Source: Lingula anatina (Eukaryota; Brachiopoda; Lingulata; Lingulida; Lingulidae). Taken from it: a DNA stretch of 64,000 nt. Below the pieces are notes generated by a model. The model was not told the origin of the DNA, did not search any database, and saw only the letters and a list, made by a program, of their open reading frames with translations. Position 1 is the first letter of the stretch, and every line of letters begins with the position of its first letter. Location of the stretch: the NCBI RefSeq assembly GCF_001039355.2, contig NW_019775387.1, forward strand, positions 375,284 to 439,283, in the 5' to 3' direction. Positions 47,501-60,300 of this stretch are shown piece by piece. The position numbers and the translations under genes are program-made.

Positions 47501-48571
47501 GTGCCTTGATTCAGAGTTCTATTTCTGGACTATCTGTCACATATAATATACATGAACCAAAAGCTTTACTTGACAACATGTGTGGAAGTAATTAGTCTGT
47601 GTTTTAGGTGTAGCTCATAATCCTTCAGCATTTCAACATAAAAATGTAGGCTGTTGATTAGTTTGGGGGTGGGCCTAGCATTACCTCCTACAAGTATAAA
47701 ACAATCCTGAAATAACTTAGATCAATAATGGACATAGTCATAGTAAATTGTCAGCTTTTTACAACATCTAAATGACCATATCACTGCCATATCCTAAAAG
47801 CATGTTACAGTGAGGAATTCTCAAAAAAAAAAAATCTCACATGCTTTCATGATTGCCATTTGTTCCACACTGCCTGTGGTAATAAATTTTTTTCCTAACT
47901 GCCATTTGCAGCTGTTGATTTGTATAAGCCAAAAACAATGTAGGGCAGAAATGTTGAACTTGCTGGATCTACTCACCAATGTTTGGAGGTTGGCCAGCTG
48001 AAAATTAAAAGAAAAACTGAGATTATATTTCATAAACACCGTGTCAGAATGCCACATTCAATTCTTACTCTCATGTTGTATGTGCATTAAATTTAGTGAC
48101 CAAAAATAAAATACAATCATCAAACACCAGATAGGGTTTCATCATCATTTAAGTTGTGGCTGAACAAATTTCATCAAAGTTTGAATAAATTTGTCCTTTG
48201 AAATATTATAAAATAAAACTTATGTCACATATATATTAATATATTTATCTCTCCTACCTTAGATTTAATGTCTTCTAGCTAGAAAAATATAAGACAAAAA
48301 TTAATAAAAGTTGACTCAACAATTTGATAACTGTCATCCTGTCAGTATTCAAAAATAAATAGTCCTAGACTTCATTTTAATGTTTAAAAATATCAAATGT
48401 TCGTGTGCTTAAAAACCTTTCTCAAGGCTTCATTATAATTGCACAATTGACACCGATGCGATTAAATCATGAGAAAGTTGGCCTTTGGCATATTTGAATT
48501 TTGCCTAGCAGAAATTCAAAAATTAAAGTTTTTGAAAAGATTTCAGTCTTCCAAATCAAAAAAAAAAAAAA

Positions 48572-48619
<48 letters not shown>

Positions 48620-50953
48620 AAAACATTTAAAAGTTATGGAGGTTTTTAAAGATAATTTCTTACCCCAACTCTCCCTACATTTTTAAAATCTAAATCATGG
48701 TTGTAAAATGGTAATAAATACCCATGTATGCTTAATTCCCATACTGTGCAAAATCATATAGTTTTGACCTTCAGAACTATGAGAGATGTCATCCACATTG
48801 AGAGTCATAACAAAACAACAATGCAATGATACAAAAGAATGCGTCAACACAATCAAAAAGAAAACAACTGAGTTGACATGGCATTTATAACACCATCAAA
48901 AACTTGCGTCATTACATCAGTCACCATAACTGTAATTATAAAAAAGGTTAGGTTAATCTCATAGAAAACTTTTGCGCAGCAGTTCTCAAGATTCCAAACC
49001 ATCTGCAAAATTGCAAAAAAAAAAAAAAAANATCATAAGAAAGTTGGCCTTTGGCATATTTGAATTTTGCCTAGCAGAAATTCAAAAATTAAAGTTTTTG
49101 AAAAAATTTCAGTCTTCCAAATTAAAAAAAAGAGAGAGAGAGAAGAGAAACATTTAAAAGTTATGAAGGTTTTTAAAGATAATTTCTTACCCCAACTCTC
49201 CCTACATTTTTAAAATCTAAATCATGGTTGTAAAATGGTAAAAAAATACCCATGTATGCTTAATTCCCATACTGTGCAAAATCATATAGTTTTGACCTTC
49301 AGAACTATGAGAGATGTCATCCACATTGAGAGTCATAACAAAACAACAATGCAATGATACAAAAGAATGCGTCAACACAATTAAAAAGAAAACAACTGAG
49401 TTGACATGGCATTTATAACACCATCAAAAACTTGCGTCATTACATCAGTCACCATAACTGTAATTATAAAAAAGGTTAGGTTAATCTCATAGAAAACTTT
49501 TGCGCAGCAGTTCTCAAGATTCCAAACCATCTGCAAAATTGCAAAAAAAAAAAAAAAACTGCAAAATGCCATACACAATAAATATTCCATCACTTTCCTA
49601 ATAGACCCTTAAAGTGACAAGATTAACTTAAAGTCCTAGCAACTCCTCTGCTCCCCTTCCTACAGACCTGATAATGAATACAAACAGCTATATCAATGAT
49701 ACCAGATTAAGTGATATATTAAGATGCTAAGTCAAGCCTCTCACAAGCAATGAGGTATGATTGCCATTTTTATCTTAAATGAGTTTACACACATCTCACA
49801 TCTAAATATATATATTTTTATCTACCACAGGCTTTGCCAAAATCAATGAAAGTTACAAAAAGCAATCTTAAACCTTTAATTGTCACTCCCAAACTTTTAA
49901 ATGTCTAAAAGAATAAACTTTTAATCACACATGCAGTTTTCTCATGTTCTTGAATTACACTAAAATCCACACAATCACTTTATTTTTCTTTTTGTTCCAG
50001 CATAAAATATATATCCAGCCCCCCACCTTTGCAAGAAGTAGCCCAACAGTTACCATTTGGTAAAGGGGGGGGGGCTGGAGGGATAAATTCTTATACTCAT
50101 ATTTTTGCCCACCTCTCACTTCTTTTAATTCTGGATTCTCTAGTGGTATTTCACCATTTCACTTCACATAGCTAGATCTTAGCTGACTATAACAATAGGC
50201 TTGAACAGAAGGGCTACATGGTTTTCTAAGAGTTGTTCTGCATTAAAAATAAAATTGCCCTTAGTTGAATCAGTTAATATTTACTATAAGGAAAAACAAA
50301 CCCTTATAAGACTTATAATAAATGATGAAACTAACAGGAAATAAGTGATACACTGAATAAAAAAGAAATTTCCATAAGCCTGAGCTTTAGAGCAGTTCTG
50401 CTAGGAAAATGCCTGCAAAGAGGTTTAGTAAAAATCCCAGCACTTGATCTCCCCATTGTAAATATTGAACGGCTCCATCAATCAAAGTTCTGGCACACTA
50501 CTTCAGCGCTGAGTATATGCAGAGTTCACACACAAACCTTGCACTCACTCATTCACTGCTGTAGTATATATATTGCCACCCTTACCTTCTTGTCTTCAAC
50601 GGCTGAACTTTCGGGAACTGAAACACAGAAATAAAGATGTGAGGACTTAACTCAGAAAAGCATTTTTATAGATGGATGTCCTTCTAAGAACAAAACGTTC
50701 AACGGTACAGGCATCCATCTCCCCCCCCCCCCCCCCCCCCCCCACCTCCTTCCCGTCCAGCCGTGTAAATTTACAGATTGGGGATTATTTAAGTGGATTA
50801 TAACGACTTGATCCTGAAAGCCATGTTTGAGTCGCCTGTAATCGCTCTTTAAAAAATAAAAAAGACGACTAAGAAAGATCTACCTGGTCCACAAAACGCA
50901 TTCTCAGCTGCAAGAAGCAAACCAAGTAAGAACAGATTAATCCAGTTCAACAT
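41574..50953 (-). CDS. Uncharacterised secreted coiled-coil protein, complete gene
   Basis: I do not recognise this gene. Ten exons in transcript order: 50884-50953, 50586-50617, 45618-45638, 45337-45357, 44648-44818, 44058-44139, 43561-43728, 42213-42275, 41919-42017, 41574-41683. Junctions are GT-AG and in phase; the sum is 837 nt, 278 residues plus stop. The start MLNWINLFLLGLLLAA is a clear signal peptide. Residues 35-55 form three leucine heptads (LEDIKSK, LANLQTL, LQQLNRD), followed by an acidic stretch with EKSEDDEVYSFLNKL, a helical DVKEKLQTARQLII, a charged Pro-rich region, and a helical IEDVESRLLSDVKYAKAHG. Cys21 is the only cysteine. No transmembrane segment follows, so secretion or the ER lumen is likely. 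Five internal exons are present a second time at 46212-48278 because of a scaffold error. Function unknown. Confidence 0.82.
42469..42654. mobile_element. Short inverted-repeat element, family A, copy 2
   Basis: It is 186 bp, from ATTTCCATAGATTAGATCGA to GATCGATCTAAAATTTATGG plus GAAT, and lies in an intron of the secreted-protein gene. It shares the internal boxes CCCTGGGGGTTCACGCTAAA, GTTAATTACCCC and GGTGGGACGGACATTTAAG with the other copies. Non-coding. Confidence 0.85.
44330..44480 (-). repeat. Possible tRNA-derived SINE fragment
   Basis: Read on the minus strand, it contains TGGCTGAGCAAAGTGG, TACAGTGGTAGCAGTGCTCA and TCTCCGGTTAGCGGTGGGC, which resemble the A-box half of tRNA-like SINE heads. 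A good B box is not visible. The same sequence occurs in the second haplotype copy near 46970-47115. Confidence 0.3.
45985..46136. other. GC-rich 150-bp segment at the haplotig end
   Basis: It is far more GC-rich than its surroundings. It has repeated GGAGCCGGC units (about 46038-46080) and a near-perfect hairpin ACCGCCAGCG-CTAA-CGCTGGTGGT. It has no counterpart in the other haplotype copy. It may be a chimeric contig end or a small repeat insertion; I see no gene. Confidence 0.6.
46212..48278 (-). CDS. Second (allelic) copy of five exons of the secreted protein
   Basis: Exons: 48258-48278, 47977-47997, 47283-47453, 46694-46775, 46212-46379. Their lengths (21, 21, 171, 82 and 168 nt) and splice phases equal those of 45618-45638, 45337-45357, 44648-44818, 44058-44139 and 43561-43728. 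The two 21-nt exons are unchanged. The 171-nt exon has one visible replacement (SQSQ to SQNQ). The 168-nt exon differs at ten codons, six of them changing the residue. They lie in the block bounded by single Ns, so I read them as the other allele and not as extra exons of one mRNA. Confidence 0.75.
48559..48617. repeat. A-run followed by (GA)n, length differs between haplotypes
   Basis: Here about 22 A are followed by about 18 GA units. The corresponding site in the other haplotype (45940-45960 and 49125-49145) has about 8 A and 6 GA. Confidence 0.9.
49032..50585. other. Large intron 2 of the secreted-protein gene, no gene seen
   Basis: AT-rich intron between the second exon (50586-50617) and the first 21-nt exon. 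The left part matches the end of the alternate-haplotype block. I searched for further phase-0 short exons and found none with both a good donor and a good acceptor. Confidence 0.5.
50721..50743. repeat. Poly-C tract (23 C)
   Basis: An uninterrupted run of 23 C in intron 1 of the secreted-protein gene; on its coding strand this is poly-G. Confidence 0.95.
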
Positions 50954-51177
50954 GATGCTTCAGCCTGCCAAGACGAAGTGGTGTGTCTCTCTCGGTCAAT
51001 TTAGTTGTGGTTACGTCTAATGTCCCAAGTATTTATGATGTTTCCAATATCGGTCGCGGTATAAGTGCGTACTCCTTATCGCTGCCCAACCTTTAATATA
51101 AGCACTGAACCCTTATCGTGGGCGCAGCGACAATCAAACTGGTCCCACCAGCCGGAAGCTTGGCAACTTTTAATACT

Positions 51178-51185
51178 TGACGTCA
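51178..51185 (-). promoter_or_regulatory. CRE palindrome upstream of the secreted-protein gene
   Basis: A perfect TGACGTCA stands 225 bases upstream of the start codon of the minus-strand gene. It is the full cAMP response element recognised by CREB/ATF and CREB3-type bZIP factors. A CREB3-type factor would suit a secretory protein, but this is inferred. Confidence 0.4.
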
Positions 51186-53849
51186 TAGTAATAAGCGCTC
51201 GAGTTTTCATTCCAGAGTCAAAACAATTAAATCAGACTTTGCATTATGTGCCATTTAACAGTTTGAGTACCAAAAGTTTAGCTATATGGTTTTTAAAAAA
51301 CTATATAAAATAAAGGTATTTTGCACACTTGTGGGATTGTTTTGCGGCAACTAAAATGAAGCATGATCAATGCCATAGATGTTCCAGAACAACACGACGC
51401 AATCGCGAACACAAGGATGGTCTTCTTTATTCAAAAGATGCATAATATAAGAAAACTCAGGGTTTGGAGAAAAGGTGGAGCAGCATCTGAATTTAGTAAG
51501 GATTCTCCGAAAATGTTTTATTCGTTCAAACTTTCTACCTGCTGCTCCCCTAACCTATAAACCTGGAACCCGCTGTTGCCTCTATCCCAAATGAGTTACA
51601 AAAATTATATAAAATATATATATATAGGTGGACCCTGTACCCTCCCTTTATTAGAATTGTTCAATGTTATTTTCTCAAAGTCTTGACCATGTTGACATGT
51701 GTTCCTGGCAAACCATTTCAAGAATAATGCCAAAGAGTATAACGCTTTTCAAAACGGTAAATAATGGGTTTTCATTTGGCTTTCTTTCGTTTATCTGTCT
51801 ATCTATTTATCTATATTGCTCTTAGTTGATGATCAGTTCTCAGCTTTGCCGCTGCCTAGATTGTTTCTTTTGGATGGAAAAATAAAATAGTTATTCAGAA
51901 CTTCTCTGTTTGGTCTAGGAAATAATGTTCCCAAGTTGGAACCGCCGATTGATTCAGAACAGAGGGGTCGAATAACGTTGCGACAGCGTCATGAAACGTG
52001 CCTTGTAGACAAAATATGTTTTCCATTTCTCCATGAACAACAACAAACACCCTTTCAGTTTTAAGTCGAAATCCTTAATAAGGAATGAAATTCCCATCCC
52101 TGCTATGCCCATCATATGCTTACGCTCAGTACTGCAAGTACCCAAAATTTTATTTGTTATTTAAGGTCAACGATTTAACCATTTTTTTTCACAAACTTGA
52201 TCTAGTGTCATCGAGAAGACGGTGTGGATCAGGGGAGCACACATATTCAGTTTATATATTGCAACTTAGAAATAGTAGACATGCCACATTAGAGCAATAA
52301 AAACAGTAAGACAGAAATCGTGGTTATAGGCTATTGTTTAGTTTGTTTTCCCAAATTGTAAATACCCTGCCAGGCAAAAAAAACGACTTTCTACCAAAAT
52401 ATGGACTGTATTACACAGTACGGAATATCACTTTCCCAAACACATAGATGAAAGGAAGGGAATACATAGATATATTCCATTTGTTTTCTTTAATCTGCTT
52501 CACAAATGGCATATTACATTCACTTTAAAGCAATTACCTATTTTTATAGAAGCACGTAAAGGAGTAAAATTTATGTTAAAAAAATTAAAAAGATCACTTT
52601 TCTCTTATATTGTTTTAATGCAACAGATTCAAGGCAATATTCAACATCATACATACTTTGAAATGTGCAGTTTAAAAAGTATGTCAAATATATGATATAT
52701 ATAAAAATTATTTAAACAGCCTGTCTGCACTATATATTTTCTCTGTATATCTGTATATTTTACATCCATATAAATACTATACACTATAATTCTCTGTATT
52801 TTCTTATAAGTGATGCATTGCAACAGTTACCGTTTATAAAAATAAACTTTTCAACAGAAGTTGGTAAAGATATGTCATAATAACATTTTCAAACATTTTA
52901 CACTATCAAATTTGGTATCGAAAGGCTGACTAATCAAATTTACATTACTGAGGATTCATTGTGAAGCACATGGACTGCTCATTATTTTCCTACGTGTGCT
53001 AAGGTAAAAGAAACTTGTGGTTCTTCTTCAGAATACAGACTTTGACATAACATTTCACATCATTTAGAAGAATATATTGGTGTTGAAACTTGCTACATTA
53101 TTGCTTCATATGAAGCAACCAGCTTATAGTCTGTTAAGCTCTATCTTTGTTTACTGCAGCTTGATTGCAATTAACCTTATCTGGTATCCTTCTACTGCTT
53201 TACTTAGGGATAGACAATTATGAAAGGTAACCAATCTTCAGGACAATTATATCATCTTCTGTTCAACAGTAAAAAAATCAACATACATCTTTTATTTAAA
53301 ACTTTTTTCCCAAATGAACATAAGATCTTATCTTTTTAATAACATGCATCCAAACCAAATATACAAATTGGTTATCTGTAAGATATTCAAAAATACTATG
53401 TAAAAATAATCCAATCTTTGCAAAAATCCTCTGCTGGTAGCTTCAAGCCACTTAATTAACTGCATGGACGGAAAAATACCCAGACAGCCTATTGTCTGGA
53501 AATAACTTTTCTATTGATATTTTTTGTAAATATGCAACTTTACATGGGAACCATGCTTTTTGCAAGAAATCACAGTCTTCCTTTGTTCAACTTTATACTT
53601 GTTCTTCACATTAAAAGAAAATCTTTTTCATGACATTTAAAAATTCTTGAAAGAGACAGTAAGCCAATTGCACAAGCTTCTTTTGGCATTTCACTGGACG
53701 GAGTGACTACAGTAAAATATACCAAATAACAAATATACACAAATGACACGCACAAACAGGGTCCTTGTTAAAATTTCATCCCATTATGAAAATCTAATAT
53801 CTGTCTGAATTAGAGTCAAATTTAGTATGTTTTAAATGACAAAAAAAAA

Positions 53850-53921
<72 letters not shown>

Positions 53922-54390
53922 AAAACAGGAATCCAAGTGAATAAAAAAGTGAAGAATATATCTGGTCTGAAAACTCTATAGGTAATCTTTACAATGTTCT
54001 TATCATAGCATTGTTGTTGCTGTCAGCTGACAAAAATTCAGTGAGAATGTTATTTTTGGTGTTCTATTCATAGATATAGATATATGTATAGTTATGACAT
54101 GTCCATCTTCTAAATTGCCTCAAAGTCCTGTAACACTAATGACAGCTGAAAACAGCAAAGGATGGTCACTGAGGACACCACTGCTCATCTTAGAGATAAT
54201 ATAAATGGATATCAGGGAAACTGCTGGTAACTATGACAACAGCTGTAGTAACTATGACAACAGGTTTTGTAACTCTGACAACAGTTGATGAAAAGACAGA
54301 CAGTTGATTATCAGGGAGATTACTGAACTCCTTGCTGCTCATAACTGAGACAGGTAAGCACCAGAAGAGGTTTCGTGGGGCCATATTGGC
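51186..54390. other. Intergenic DNA and probable NEK9 3' UTR
   Basis: No gene is recognised. The right part, nearest 54390, is expected to be the 3' UTR of the minus-strand NEK9-like gene; the polyadenylation site is not resolved. A compound AAT/AAAT microsatellite lies at 53849-53925. Confidence 0.5.
53849..53925. repeat. Compound (AAT)n(AAAT)n microsatellite
   Basis: An A run, then about ten AAT units, then about eleven AAAT units. Confidence 0.95.
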
Positions 54391-57300
54391 TCACTGCAGC
54401 ACACAAATCTTGCTCTCCTTTTGTCCTGACTGGGACCGCCTTGACTGGGCACTCCTGGCACGCCCTGGGCTGGAGTCCCTGGAGTTCATCTTTACTTGGT
54501 CAGCCTGCACTTGGACTAGTTGTTGCTGAAAATAAGGAACAGTTTTCATCTGGTAGTAATTTTTGTCAGAATTTATTGCTTGTGTATTTATTGTCAGAAT
54601 TTTTTGTAGAATCTCAAGGAAATCTGCCTCCAATATAGTACAATTTTTTTTTGTGTACTACCAACAATTACCATAAAATTTTTATTTTATTTGTTATCAC
54701 TCCATCAGACAAATTCTCCAAGCTTACCTGCAGAGACATCACAATGTCATAATTAGCTTGCATTTTGTCACTTTGTTTTGAGAGTTCAGATCGTAGCAGC
54801 TTTATTTCAGATTGCAAACTCTGTTCCCTTTCCTATGGAGAGAAGTAATAAACAGGTAGGTTATATAACTTAATACAACTTCCAATAAAACAGATATGAT
54901 GTTTATAAAAACTTAATTTTAAAAAGTCTACGTATTCACAGATAAAAAATTAATCCTGAAAAAAAGAATTGTCATAGAAACTTAAGAAGCTGAGACATTC
55001 AAAATTTAATAGTTTTTTTCATACTTTTGCAGCTTTCTCTGCCTGCTGCTTTAATATGGCCTGTTCAAGCTTATATTTATCTTCCATTTCTCTCAACCTT
55101 TCTTCTGTTCGTCTCTTCTCATCTTTTAGTCTTTCAAGTTCAGTCTGGAAAGAATATAGCAATATCTCATGACATCTCAATAATGCAATAGAACAATTTA
55201 GTTGAAAAGGGGAATATCCTTGGATGTACATTTTCCAACCAATTTATTTTGTAAACTTTAAATCATAACAAAACAGGTATTATCAGACTGTTTTTCATGC
55301 CTCAGGCATTTTCTTTAGCAAAAATTAAACATTATAAAAATTGATTCTCAGTGATAAAAGTGTGATTCTGATCTGCTTACTGTTAGATTCTCCTCCCTCC
55401 TTTTGTAAGTGACTTCAGATAAAAATCCTCTTGGGGAAGGGGGTGCATCCCGCCCTGACTCCGCTCTTAAAGAACACAAATTACAAATTTACATTCAATC
55501 TGATTATCAATCTCATATTATTCTTGATTGTTCCACAAAAAATTATACCATATGTTTAAAAAGTCTATTACTTCACCTTTATAACTCAATAGCAAGATCA
55601 CCATGCATCTTACTGCCATAAAAATATTCATCCTGACTCAATAAACCTTACAAACCACAGCATGCTAAGCTGTACTTACCCCTTGCCTCTGCCTTTCCCC
55701 ACAGCTCTAGACCTCACTGACTTTGCTATCTGTGTAGACCCTACTCTGGTCTTGTATGGAGAGAGAGAAGCCTTCCTTGGCTGCTGTGCTGCTAGCTGGG
55801 CCCTGGACACTGGAGTGGGGTCAGATGCTTTTGGGGTCTTGGCAGCACTGGAGAAAGAGAACAGGGAAAGCAGGCTTACACCAGGGTTTTAAGATGGGAG
55901 GTCCAATACAGTACAATGCATGCAGATACATATTGCTATCGTAACAGTACTAATTCACTAAATACAAACAAAATAAATTGAGAAGTTTCCCCAAAACTAT
56001 GTTTTGTTAGACATGCAATGCAAGCAACCTGCTACATAAACCAATACAGTTTGCCCTGTAGTTAGCTAAGTTCATCAAACCTTAGAGGCCATAATGAAAA
56101 CTCATCCTCAAAAATATATAAATAGAATTTTAAAAAATAAGTTAATTAAAAAAAACTTTCCAGGGTATGCATACTCCAAAATTTATATGGAGTTTATGGA
56201 GTTGATGTCCCTTGTGCCAATAATTTTATCACTACCTGATTGCTCCTTGTAGGTTATCACTGGAGCTACTACTGGACATGGGATCCACAGGGGTGAACTC
56301 CACACCGCTCTCCACTCCAGAGGAACTGCCACGCACCTGGAGTGCATGTGGCCTATGGTCATCTTTGAATATCACAGACTCCTGTACAATTAAAAAAACA
56401 ACAGACTATATCATAAATCATTTTTCAATGAATAACCATAGGTTTCTTTAGAGTTCCTTTGGGTAGTAATTTAAAAGCTACCAGCAAAGGTCTTGTTGAA
56501 TTTGTCTTGTCTAAAGTATCGTTTTTCTTTAATGTCCCTTTTTTTTTTTTTTTACATAAAAGGTCCTTTAAATCTGTATACCTACCTTTAATTTGCCTCC
56601 ATTCTTTTTGCCCCCTGTGCCACTCTTATCCACACTTTTCTTTTTATCTGTAAAAAATAAAAAAAAGTGTTGGAACTGAATTATAATTTGAAACATAATC
56701 TACCATTCTGACAATATTTCAGTAACGTCTTACAAAACCTTTAAAAAGATTTTCCTCAGAATAAGAAGTACATTGTAGAATGCTGTACCTGGTTTGAGGT
56801 CCTTGTTAACCTGAATACTAGACCTGGAAGAGTCTAGCATTTTTCCAGGAATATCCTCATCTGATTGGTCAGTTGTGTCGTCTGGCTCATTACCATCTTT
56901 GATATCCATCTCTGAGAGAGCAAGCTCATTCTTTATCCAGGCAGGAATCTGAGGGAACATTGAAGACAACTATGCATTTGTTGCAACTGTTAAAATATTT
57001 TTCACATTATAGTTTTTTATAGTCATTTAGCCATGGTCTGTATGCATCAACTGCTTTCCTGAAGGATGGGGCAATTATACAATTATTTCTATGTGTGTTT
57101 CTTGAATCTACAGAAATGTGATAAAACATATAATAATTATCCCAACTTCATTAAATGATTTAATATATTGATTCATTAAAGCATAGGTACTATTAGATGA
57201 GTTAAATAGAATTCAACGCATTATGTAAAAAGCACACTCTTGACAACATCAATAAGCTTTTGTAGCAAAACACCAGTACTGAGCTCTAGGCTGATGGAAT

Positions 57301-60300
57301 CAAAAAAATAAATTAAATAAATAAATAAATAAATAAATCAAGACCTTGAAATGAAAGTGTACACTTTTGTGCCAGCTAAATAATTATGTGACATATCTAT
57401 AAAACTAACAATGGAGACTACTTTTCTATACCCTATTCAATTCATTTAAGCAACACAAAATTTCGATAAAAGTTTTAAACTGGTAAAAAAGTAAGTTCTG
57501 TACAGAAGCTGAACATGTTTTTCTACTGATGAGGCATGACAACTTGACCCATCTCTAAAGGTACTTGATCACACAACTGACTCGTTGATGTGAACTCCAG
57601 CAGCTAGGATATCATGGTAGATGGGGCAGTGAAGTTGCAAAACCTTGACACAGTTCAGAAAACATTGAGGGAGACTTCGTACCTCTTGGGTAGAAAAACA
57701 GGTTAAGAAACAATTTACTTTTCTACCACCATTACATAAAAGACACTGAAAGATCTATTTCACGAAAAGATAGAACTGTATATGTGCTAGTGTTCATTAA
57801 CATGTGTTCCGTTTAATCATTTCAAACACTCAAAAAAATGCTAACACACACTAAAAAAGTCAGCTGACAACAGGTAGGTGCACTGAAAAGAAAACTGCAG
57901 CTCAAAAACTAGCTATCAGAAAAAAAAACGAATCCAATTAACTATCTACAACACCACAAGCCATCGAACAGTTGGATATTCACCACACTGTCTCCATGGT
58001 AATCTGTACTGCCAGCAACATTTCTACTGCTCTCGCAGACTTTACCTTCGCTGCCTGCCAAATGTTTCTATAAATAAGATAATAAACATTTGACTTGTAT
58101 ATGCTGAATGCAAAAACACCTGATATTCATTTGTGGGAACAGAGTTCTGGAGTAGGCATACAATATGCATTAAACCTCTTGGAACTTTCAGCAGTTTTCC
58201 CTTTACCATGATGGGATATCCTATCAAAAAGCATTGAGGAAATTATCTATAAGCCCTTTTTCAAGCTCTTTATATCTCCATTTAAAAGAGTAACAACAAA
58301 ATTAGAAACTTAGAACTTAAACTAGACAGATAAAGCAGCAATAACACAGATATTTAACAAAAGCTCACTTTAATCAATCACCCTTCTTTTCAAACTCTAT
58401 CTGCCCTCATTAATAAGAAAGTTTATTAGCAGATCTAAAGTAAAACACACACACACACACACACTTGTAAATTTGAAATAAAACAAAGATACAATTTAGC
58501 ATTAATGTGTAAAAAAAAAACATACATACTCCAATAACTTTTGAAACAATAACCTGATCATGCTGAATTTTGAACTCTGCCTACATTTTACCAAACAAAA
58601 TCACGGAGTTAATTTCAAGCAGAACAAAAAATGATTTTGGAGTTATGAGCAAGCCAATGTGTCAGATATGACATTCACAACAATGACATCGTGGTGGTGA
58701 TGACACAAACAGATATAGGGAATTCAAAAATTAATATACAAAGACAATTGAAGATAGATCTAAATTTTGTGAACAGTTTTAGATATTGTATACCTTGCTG
58801 ATAATGGGAATAGTATTGAGACTTGCAGGGAAATATGTAAAGGTGTAATGCTCATATTTTTTTAATATTCAACTTACAGTGCCATATGTGTCCATTTCTG
58901 AAGTTTCTGAGGAATATTCATCCACAGTATCCCTGCTGTATATTTTTTCAGGAACTTCCAATGTATTGGTGCTGATTCTTTTCCTGGCATTATCAAGGAA
59001 AAATAAATATTTGTAGTAAAACAATACTCTGTAAGCACATTGGGTGCAAATTCAAAAATAACACATTTCATAAAGTGCAAATCAAATTGCCATTATTTTT
59101 CTTCTTGCTAATTATATTCTCAAATAAAGAAAAAAATTTGGCTAATTGTGTTCTCAAATAAAGAAAAAATTGGGTTAAAATTTATCTTTTTTTTGTGTAG
59201 TTTGATTGTAGAATCTACAGATTTCACTGAAGTCACTTTCTACCTGAATGACTTCTTTTTCTTCATTTTTTTCTTGGGTGGAGGAGCCGTTGTTTCAACC
59301 TGGACAAAGAGATTTTCACCGTGGCAACAAAAGTTAGACAGCAGTACTGTATCTGCTGATGCACCGTCAGAAGTAACATTGAGCCTGAGAAAAGAAAGAC
59401 AAAGAGTAACAAGCCCGTAGCCAGCAATTTCAAAAGGGGGGTTCTTTTTCTGAAAAAGTGGACCTTTTCCCATAAAAACTTCATGTACCTAGATCAAATT
59501 TTACCCAGAGTGGACCTTTTCCCAGCAAAAGGGGTGGTTCTTCCGAACCCCCTGAACCCCTTCTGGCTACGGGCCTGAGTAAAAAAATAGTGGTTTACGG
59601 TCAAAGCTGTGTCTGTGCTGGCCTGGCCAAGTGCTTAAAACTGGGACATTTGACGTTCAGCTTTGAAGAGAGTTAAATCAGATCTGAAAAGCAAATATCT
59701 AAAATCGCATTTTCAAAAATATTTTGGTTAAACATGGATTACATACTAAACATGTGAGAACGCATTAAATGACCCTAAAATCTGACAGGTACCAGTATGA
59801 ATAGTGGCAGTAGTAATAATTGGTTTATCTGCACTATATAAGTGTTGAAACCATTACCCACAAAAATTTGTGAAAAGAAACTGAAGGTTTTAAATGCAAA
59901 TAGGGCCAAGCATAGAAGTGAAATTTAGTCTCAGTGTGTCCAGCTTGTTGCAAGTCATGAAAATCACAGTTCAAAGCTGGTGTAAAAATTAAACAGTCCA
60001 TGTGGAATTGGTAATTCATATATATTTCTTTATAAAATTCAAAGATTTCAAAACTCACTATTTACAATGTAGTCCATTGCTACTGAAACTTTTGGTGAAA
60101 AATTCAAGTAACATAGTCTTAAAACAGTGACAATAAGTTCAGTGTCCTAAAGAAGAAGCTGGGTGTTCATTCTATTGATACTTAAGTGCCCAGTGTTTTA
60201 TTCAATTTTATATCTTGATTCAATATCTTCATGAAGAATATGGGTATATCAAAGACTTACATAAGTAAATGTGTTGGCTGTAGGACTAGGTCGGTCTCAT

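Larger units (their letters stand above)
45984..49031. other. Alternate-haplotype contig retained between two single-N joins
   Basis: A single N stands at each end (45984 and 49031). The last 137 bases before the first N (45847-45983) are identical to the first 137 after the second N (49032-49168), so the flanking contigs join directly. The block between repeats 43491-45840 (as 46137-48460) and then 49032-49550 (as 48465-49030), with a few per cent differences and a different A/GA-run length. This is what an unmerged second allele looks like. Confidence 0.88.

Noticed and set aside
57993-58054. Extra in-frame exon of 9 or 69 nt in the NEK9-like gene
   Set aside because: An acceptor TTTGGCAG and donors exist in phase, but the residues show no conservation I know, and the gene model is complete without it.
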